This document shows, piece after piece, positions 57,240 through 64,000 of a stretch of 64,000 nucleotides of DNA. Location of the stretch: positions 19,446 through 83,445 of the forward strand of contig CANNZV010003164.1 of NCBI GenBank assembly GCA_947561585.1, read 5' to 3'. The DNA comes from Caprella mutica (taxonomy: Eukaryota > Arthropoda > Malacostraca > Amphipoda > Caprellidae). Every line of letters begins with the position of its first letter. Position 1 is the stretch's first letter. The notes under the pieces are model-generated. The model saw nothing but the letters and a program-made list of their open reading frames with translations, did no database searches and was not told where the DNA came from. The position numbers were made by a program, and so were the translations under genes.

Positions 57240-57630
57240 ATATTGGAGTTAAAGTTACTAGCTCACTGATTGGCTTTGGAGATTGACAAATAAGTGTAGA
57301 AAGGGGGCGTGTCGATCCCTGAAACCCCATATCAGGTTATTAAACGATCATGAAGTGTGCATTACAACTAGTGGCTACAACAAACTACATTGCAAACATC
57401 TATGTTGATAGTTCAAAGTTCTTATTATTTGAAAAGCAATTAGATTCAACTGAAACTGTCTCCATGAAGGAGGAGCTAGCAGGGGATGGAGCACTGAAGC
57501 TTTAGTGTTCCACCCCCTTTTCATTTTCTGACCAATCAGAGAAGAGTTTACGTGAAAGCCAAACTCAGTAAAAACATTTATCCTTGCAGCACTGTAGTGA
57601 TAGAAACGAATGCGGTAGAGGCGTTGTTTC
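57240..57630 (-). repeat. Dispersed repeat I, copy 2 (inverted relative to copy 1)
   Basis: The reverse complement contains TTTCTATCACTACAGTGCTGC, ACTCTTCTCTGATTGGTCAG, AGAACTTTGAACTATCAAC, CACTAGTTGTAATGCACAC and CCAATCAGTGAGCTAGTAAC, in the same order as 55,185-55,530. An 85-residue minus-strand frame within it is not supported as a gene. Confidence 0.75.
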
Positions 57631-57822
57631 AAAAACCTTTTAACCTGTTTACTATATTTTTGAAAATTTTGACAGAAGACACCGGAACCTATTTTATGTT
57701 ATGTTAATGTATAAATTATTTTGAATCAGCATTGGAAATAATATAACTATTTTAGTTAAAAATATTTTTTTTATTCATTTGTTTTATTTTCTCCTGCTCA
57801 ATGGAAGCAACTCCTTATGTCC

Positions 57823-58130
57823 CTTCTTAATCTTCCATGGCCCCACCATAACTTTCCACTCTCAGTTCTATGGCCCTCCATAACTCTCTCTCAATCTTCT
57901 ATTGCCCCACCATAACTTTCCCCTCTTAATGTTCTATGGTCCCACCATAACTTTCCCCTCTTAATGTTCTATGGCCCCACCATAACTTTCCCCTATCAAT
58001 CTTCTAAGGCCCCACCATAACTTTCCCCTCTCAATCTTCTAAGGCCCCACCATAACTTTCCCCTCTCAATCTTCTATGGCCCCACCATAACTTTCCCCTC
58101 TCAATCATCTATGGCCCCACCATAACTTTC
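57823..58130. repeat. 35-bp minisatellite (about 9 units)
   Basis: Units contain CTATGGCCCCACCATAACTT and TCCCCTCTCAATCTT. The reverse complement equals the motif dispersed singly at 1,721, 1,811, 43,371 and 56,472. Confidence 0.9.
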
Positions 58131-58327
58131 TCTTAGAGAATACCTACCAGAGAGAAATCTGTAATTGGATCAGGAGCCAGAAAAGGACAGAACAGTTCCC
58201 CTGTAACTCATTTAGGCTAACCATTACTGCCCCGATGGCAATCTAGGGACTATAGTTAGGATATTTTGGACTATTTAGCCCCTTGCTATTGTATGCACAT
58301 GTGCTTTAACTCTGGAACAATTTCTTG

Positions 58328-58850
58328 TACAGTAGAACTCGTCTATAATGAAAACAAGTTCTGACTAAGGAAATAGCCTCTATAGTGAACAAGAGCATAT
58401 CTATAATGATATAATGTATAGTGAATGTGGTGTCCTAAGTAAGGAAATAGCCTCTATAGTGAACAAGTTTTCATTTTGCAGTAGACCTCTTCTATAATGA
58501 AATACAGTCATGTGTAAGGAAATAGCCTCTATAGTGAACAAGTTCTTACAGTAGAGCATCTCTATAATGATATAATGTATAGTGAATGTGGTGTCCTAAG
58601 TAAGGAAGAAGCCTGTATAGTGAAATCATGTATAGTGATTATAGTGTCCTGAGTAAAGTAGCCACTATACTCTATAGTGAACAAAATTTTCTTTAGTCTA
58701 CCCTAAAATGGACATCAGTTTTCTAAAACTGATGTCCATTCATGTCATATTAAAATTTATTTGTTCACTATACAGTATACAGGCTACTTCATTACTTATA
58801 GGACAATACATTCACTATACAGGACTTCATTATAGAGGAGTTCTACTGTA
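58328..58850. mobile_element. Pogo-like element with TA duplication and internal duplications
   Basis: A 519-bp element (58,330-58,848) flanked by TA on both sides. Ends are CAGTAGAACTCGTCTATAATGA and the complement of CAGTAGAACTCCTCTATAATG. Inside, pieces CTATAATGATATAATGTATA and GGAAATAGCCTCTATAGTGAAC recur three to four times on the left side, so the left arm has been tandemly duplicated. There is no open frame. Assignment to pogo-type Tc1/mariner elements is inferred from the ends and the TA. Confidence 0.75.
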
Positions 58851-59222
58851 TCGCAAAGCTTAAACATTTTATCGTTCCAGAGATCATTTTCAGATATGAA
58901 AACAGGTTTTTCAGATATGAATTCATAGTCAATGTCCACAGTTACAAGAGGCTCTTCAGACTGAACGTTGATGAGTTTTTATTATTCAATGTTTTTTTAT
59001 CCCTGTTCCTGATGATGAAATTTTACTTTCCGAATCGAATCCTAAAAATTGTTGAACGTTCAATTTTAAGTAACTAGGAAATATTTTTGTAATACAAAAT
59101 TTATTGAAGTTAAAGTACCGCTTTTATTTCGGCTGAAATGATTTTGTATATAGTGTGTATGCCTACATAATTAAGAATTATTGTTCAATTAATAAATCAT
59201 TTCGAAATATTGTAGTGAACAA
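58851..59222. other. AT-rich spacer, no gene seen
   Basis: Short related pieces TTTTCAGATATGAA occur at 58,890 and 58,908. Nothing else was recognised. Confidence 0.45.
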
Positions 59223-59223
59223 G

Positions 59224-59672
59224 TCCATTTCGCTGGATCTTTTCTGTTTGCTGGGCATATTTGAAAATAATGAAAATAAAATAATTAAATATAATGGTAT
59301 CATAGTTACTGACTTTCAAAATTAAATTATTCACATATTAGAAAAAAATTCAGAATTGTTATATTAAAATTATTTATATAGAAAAGTTTCTGTTTTCCGA
59401 GTGCATATGAAAATAGAATAAAATCAATATTATAGTAATAATAATTTTCTGTTTCCTGGGCACATTTGATTTGAACATCTAATGGTTATAATTAAATGGC
59501 TATTAGATAGTTATTAATTGTTTACAAATATATAATTCCTAATCTTGGTCATCAAGCAAAGGTGTTAAAGCAGAGGTCAATAAATACCAACGGGTTTCCA
59601 TGAAATTATATTTGCATTATTTTCATTTTTTTCAAATGCGTCCAGCAAACAGAGAAGATCCATTTCGCCGTG
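59224..59672. mobile_element. TIR element with GTTTGCTGG ends
   Basis: The left end has GGATCTTTTCTGTTTGCTGG then GCATATTTGAAAATAATG. The right end, reverse-complemented, has GGATCTTCTCTGTTTGCTGG then ACGCATTTGAAAAAAATG. Two internal degenerate copies (TTTCTGTTTTCCGAGTGCAT near 59,387 and TTTTCTGTTTCCTGGGCACA near 59,446) show repetition of the same piece. No open frame; superfamily unknown. Confidence 0.65.
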
Positions 59673-59840
59673 CCAATTGAAAAATAGCTATGTTACTTAT
59701 TGTTTCTATCTATGCTATAATAAGAGACGCGTCCATCCGTGTGTCCTTAACGCGTCCTTAACACTTTTATTAAGAAATACATAATAAAATGAGAAACAAA
59801 TCATTTGTGGCAGTGTCATGACTACGCGCTACAGTAATAT

Positions 59841-60405
59841 TGACACTAATTATTATTATTATTTGAATAATTAAATTTATGTATTAGCTGTTGTGTGACG
59901 TTGTTAGTTTACTTCCTTATAACGTCTCAGTGTATGGGCTCTAAGTGATTAGGATCCTACTCTATAAAGTATTTTCAGATTCCTTTCTCTTTATATATCT
60001 CTTTCTACTAAATACTCATGGTACCATGCCCTAGAACCACCTTGCCACTATGGTTCCGACCTCAGGCCTCTGGTCCAAGCTTAATCGTATTTAGGGTAAT
60101 GAAGTAAAGTAATTAACACTTAAAGAGAATATATTCATTAGTCAAGCAAGGGTTATTACAAAGAATATCTCCACTAGAACGCTCGCAAGTTAAGGTCTCA
60201 ATAACTACGAACAGGAGATAAGGTGTGTAGCTCACGAGAGCAGATCGGTAACTCGATGTCTACCTACGAACTAACTCGTTCATTCTACAAAGCTTACATT
60301 TATAGTGACATACTAATGACGTACTAACTATATCAAATCATTACATCACAGTTGAGAGATTGACACTAATTATTATTATTATTTGAATAATTAAATTTAT
60401 GTATT
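59841..60405. repeat. 45-bp direct repeats flanking a 475-bp insert
   Basis: Positions 59,841-59,885 and 60,361-60,405 are identical (TGACACTAATTATTATTATT and on). The enclosed 475 bp are less AT-rich than the flanks and contain CACCTTGCCACTATGGTTCC and a TATAAAG site. It could be an insertion such as a solo LTR or a segmental duplication; 45 bp is far too long for an ordinary target-site duplication. Confidence 0.6.
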
Positions 60406-60693
60406 GGTTGTTGAGTTATGATAGAAATCTATTTCTATGTGACGAGAAATTTTAGGAAAAACTGAGATGAAGATGAACAGAAAATGTAAATAAAAAAAGG
60501 CCTGTCACTACAGCATAACATTTTCTAACATCTATGACAAACCCACTTCAACATTTTCAGTCCACACCTTTCATGTGCCCAATGACATGTCAGAGCGTGT
60601 TCGAAAATGATAGCCACTTCTCCGACCTTTAGAGATTTTAACCCCCGTGTTTCATTTTCGAGAATTAAGTATAGAGTTATTTAGAAACTAACT

Positions 60694-60853
60694 GGGGTTA
60701 TTTACGTTTTATCGGACTGCTCCACATTGTCGATCATGTAACAGATAAAATGTAACAAAATGAACATATGATAATTATTATTTAACTTTTATTTTATTTG
60801 GTTAAGAAATATAATCGATTATGGTGAACTGTGCGATAATTCGTAACTTACCT
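60694..60853. mobile_element. Short family-C foldback MITE
   Basis: The left end is GGGTTATTTACGTTTTATCG then GACTGCTCCACATTGTCGAT. The right end, reverse-complemented, is GGTAAGTTACGAATTATCG then CACAGTTCACCATAATCGAT. The centre lacks the GTATCATGGATAC palindrome, unlike 531-765. No open frame. Confidence 0.7.
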
Positions 60854-61047
60854 TTATAACAAAATTGTAGTTTGGATGAACAACGTTTTTTTGTATATTT
60901 AAGAAGATGATAAAAAAATATTCGTCTTTAGATTCACACTGACATTAATTTCACTTTATATGCTAATTTCTATAATTTAAATAAATAGTTGTTACAACGT
61001 ACATGTTACTAAGAGTTGGAACATCTCTTTATTTGAAAATATGTTAC

Positions 61048-61202
61048 ATGTGCAAACACGTGGCATCATGTTCAAATACGTGGCATCATGTTCAAACCCG
61101 TGGCATCATGTTCAAACACGTGGCATCATGTTCAAAACACGTGGCATCATGTTCAAACACGTGGTATCATGTTCAAACACGTGGAATCATGTTTAAACAT
61201 TG
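61048..61202. repeat. 20-bp minisatellite (about 7 units)
   Basis: Unit TGGCATCATGTTCAAACACG, one 21-base unit near 61,131. Short open frames across it are artefacts. Confidence 0.93.
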
Positions 61203-62052
61203 TAGCCGTTAAGACAGACGAGATCTTCTCGACTTTTTCTCTTTTTTCCGGAAGGGTGCAGAGAATTTCATGATATTATCACAGACGTAATATCTTGTGA
61301 TGAGCACTCGCCTGAAGATTTACTAAGAAAGAGCACTCGCCTGAAGATTTATTAAGAAAATGCCTGACGGAATTTCAGACACATCAAAGGAACTGCAATT
61401 CCTGCCATTATTCTTGAGTAAACCGTAACAAAATTGTATTTTCAGATAGTGTAGGTAATTTTAGTGTACAGTTATTCAGATATAATTAAGATGGATTGAC
61501 GATTGACAAACCGAATTTTCAACTTTAGAATAGGGAATTTCAAGTCGGTGCTAAATCTTGATCGGTATTGCCATTCGAAACGGTATAACTACAGTATCAG
61601 CACTAACCTTTTGTGTTAATAACATTGTTTCTCAATGGTGTAATTTCACTAATTAATAGCTTTTTCCATTTTTTTCCATTTTTGGTGCATAACAATAATT
61701 TGTATGTAACACTAATCTGATGCTGAAGAAAAAAGATTGCACACTCATAGTTTCAATTTCTATTTTGAAAACAATGTAGGTTCGACCTTGCTTTAAGATA
61801 TGAATTGTTTCCTGAATTATAAAAAACGTTTTTTCCTAGCTACTCTTTCCCCACTTTCCGACTACTGACCCGTAATCCCTATTTGCTATTATATTTATTT
61901 CAATGCCAATGAAAATATAACCGGTTGATCCACACTTTCCTTTCCTGTGTGATTGATGAGCAATATTTAAATTAGTTACTGAATTATAGAAATAATGAAA
62001 TAAACAATTCATATCTGTAGGAAAAAACTCACATATAATCCTATTAAAATTT
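61203..62052. other. AT-rich spacer, no gene seen
   Basis: A short duplication GAGCACTCGCCTGAAGATTTA occurs at 61,302 and 61,331. No exon pattern of the family and no other gene was recognised. Confidence 0.45.
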
Positions 62053-62806
62053 ACTAGCCCTTTGTACCAGCACTAGCCCTTTGTACCAGCACTAGCCCTT
62101 TGTACCCGCACTAGCCCTTTGTACCAGCACTAGCCCTTTGTACCAGCACTAGCCCTTTGTACCAGCACTAGCCCTTTGTACCAGCACTAGCCCTTTGTAC
62201 CAACACTAGCCCTTTGTACCACCCACCACTAGTCCTTTGGACCAGCACTAGCCCTTTGTACTACCACTAGCCCTTTGTACCACCACTAGCCCTTTGTACC
62301 AGCCCTAGTCCTTTGTACCAGCACTAGCCCTTTGTACCAGCACTAGCCCATTGTACCACCACTAATCCTTTGTACCAGCACTAGCCCTTTGTACCACCAC
62401 TAGCCCTTTGTACCACCACTAATCCTTTGTATCAGCACTAGCCCTTTGTACTACCACTAGCTCTTTGTACTACAACTAGCCCTTTGTACCAGCACTAGCC
62501 CTTTGTACCACCACTAATCCTTTGTATCAGCACTAGCCCTTTGTACTACCACTAGCTCTTTGTACTACCACTAGCCCTTTGTACCAGCCCTAGTCCTTTG
62601 TACCAGCACTAGCCCTTTGTACCACCACTAATCCTTTGTACCAGCACTAGCCCTTTGTACCAGCACTAGCCCTTTTTGTACCACCACTAGTCCTTTGTAC
62701 CAGCACTAGCCCTCTGTACCAACACTAGCCCTTTGTACCAGCACTAGCCCTTTGTACCACCACTAGTCCTTTGTACCAGCACTAGCCCTTTGTACCAGCC
62801 CAAGCA
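62053..62806. repeat. 19-bp minisatellite (about 39 units)
   Basis: Unit TAGCCCTTTGTACCAGCAC with variants ACCACCAC, AATCCTTTG and ACTACCAC. A block of about 110 bp with the order AATCC-TATCAG-ACTACC-AGCTC appears twice (62,410 and 62,510). Confidence 0.95.
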
Positions 62807-64000
62807 TTTAATTACTTTGTTTCAACATCTAAAGGTAACTGCTTGGCTCAGCTTTGATGATTTCTAATTCAACTTTTACTCCAACTTTACCGAAAGTTTT
62901 AATCATGGACAAGAAAAGTTGAAACGACAAATTAACGAGAAATATTTCGTACTTTACGAGTCATTATTTAATGTTATTATGTCTCGTTATGATTTTATGA
63001 TTTATATGTCTATTTTCATTAAAGTTATTATCAATTAGTTTAAAATTAATTTAGTATTAATATTCATTTTATTAATATTTAATTTATTATTAATTAATAT
63101 ATTATTATCAATTCATTTATTATTAATAAAAATTACATGATTCTAACATTTATTCCTACGTGTAAAATCATTTTTGTTCAAAGTACAGAAAGAAACTTGA
63201 TTAAATTCCTGTCATTCACTCAACTTAATCTTTGCCAAGTATCAAAACAATAACATTTACAAAAACAATAACAAAAACAACAACAAAATCAATAACAAAT
63301 ATGTGCTATTGAAGATGAATTGAATCTCTTATTCAGTTTGTTTTTGAAAAGTAGTCATAAATATTCACTGAGAGAGAGAACACTCCAATGAATAATTAAT
63401 GCGTAATGTTACATAAAGAAATAATATATGAACTTATTAATACTCATTTCAATTCAATAATATAGTTCTTTTGTGTTATTTAATAATATGAATAAATAAC
63501 TCTTCAGTAACGAGTATTATAATCAAAAAACTAAAAGCTATTTATAACTTAAAAACAAACAGAGTGATTCTTGTGGAAAATAGAAAGGTACAGAAAAGAA
63601 GGATCGCGTGATCAGGGATCAGCTGAGTAGATCTGATCTGTAGATCACAGGTCAGGAGATCTATATGTACAGTAATAGAAAAAAGGATAGGTGCTCAAAA
63701 TAAAACATCATAACAAGTAAAATTCTTCTGAAAAATGAAATTGTTTTAAATATCTGATCTATTAAACTGTATCTATTTCACCTGTATCTATAAAATTTGT
63801 ATCTAATATTCAAGTATCGAAATCTTCTCTTTTCTGAAAATTCTTACAAACGTACGTAACAAAAACTGCACTAGAATCAACACTACCATTTCTTTATGAA
63901 CTAATTTACTTTAGAGGTTTAATTAAGGTTTAGAAAGCCTTTGAAGTTTCCAAATGCCAATTACAAACACTAATTGTATTCAGTTAGTTATGGCAATTGT
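62807..64000. other. AT-rich terminal stretch, no gene seen
   Basis: Very AT-rich, with ATTAATATT-rich sequence at 63,030-63,135, a CAAAAACAATAA purine/A-rich run at 63,245-63,300, and a cluster of six GATC sites within about 60 bp at 63,602-63,662. No exon was recognised. Confidence 0.45.

Noticed and set aside
55149..57632. Open frames of 67 (plus) and 85 (minus) residues
   Set aside because: Both lie in the two inverted copies of dispersed repeat I, and the frames are not conserved between the copies.
59699..59765. Possible Helitron or retroelement boundary near GAGACGCGTCCATCCGTGTG
   Set aside because: The string looks like a mobile-element edge, but no defining terminal hairpin, insertion dinucleotide or coding frame could be shown.
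1..64000. tRNA and rRNA genes
   Set aside because: No cloverleaf with A/B boxes or rRNA-like block was recognised on either strand by eye; a covariance-model search would be needed to be sure.

Overview
This is eukaryotic, AT-rich DNA, most likely from an arthropod and probably an insect. The basis is GT-AG introns, arthropod-style TATA/initiator spacing, AATAAA signals, TA- and TWA-flanked MITEs, and small secreted or membrane Cys-pair proteins. I see no tRNA, rRNA, bacterial-type operon, CRISPR array or intact transposase gene. The order or species cannot be named from the sequence.

Layout. (1) 1-31,400 is almost gene-free. It holds four satellite blocks: a 14-bp repeat cut by the window edge (1-292), an 18-bp repeat (4,967-6,706), a 28/30-bp repeat (7,556-13,353) and a 16.8-kb array of about 930 units (14,585-31,352). 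The last is the exact reverse complement of the first 18-bp array and contains two adjacent, nearly identical 6,912-bp blocks. Several foldback/MITE elements lie between the arrays. The very long open frames here come from the 18-bp period being divisible by three and are not called as genes. (2) 31,400-35,770 is a run of terminal-inverted-repeat elements, one of which encloses a good TATA/initiator pair and a possible non-coding first exon. (3) 35,771-55,765 is the only convincing coding region, a plus-strand cluster of 13 exons of one family. There is one signal-peptide exon, six exons each encoding a single hydrophobic segment, three exons with a C-x5-C pair, and three terminal exons sharing the pattern Y-x2-[AS]-x3-G-x-S-x3-C. 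Intron phases repeat: 1 after the signal peptide, 1 to 2 for five of six membrane exons, 2 to 2 for Cys exons and 2 into the terminal exons. I read this as three tandem paralogs, or one complex locus with alternative membrane exons and three 3' ends. I do not recognise the family. (4) 55,766-64,000 is repeat-rich: pogo-like TA-flanked elements, an inverted pair of a dispersed repeat, short minisatellites and AT-rich filler.

How the pieces relate. The predicted proteins would each have a signal peptide or signal anchor, one membrane span and a small four-Cys C-terminal domain. Nearly every long intron of the cluster carries its own minisatellite, often ending tens of bases before a 3' splice site. 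Two satellites (18-bp and 71-bp) each occur twice in opposite orientation, making long-range inverted repeats. A dispersed palindrome built on GTATCATGGATAC sits in the centre of several foldback elements and looks like the seed of the 28/30-bp satellite. All exon calls are from reading splice sites, phases and paralogy by eye. No transcript or database evidence was available.
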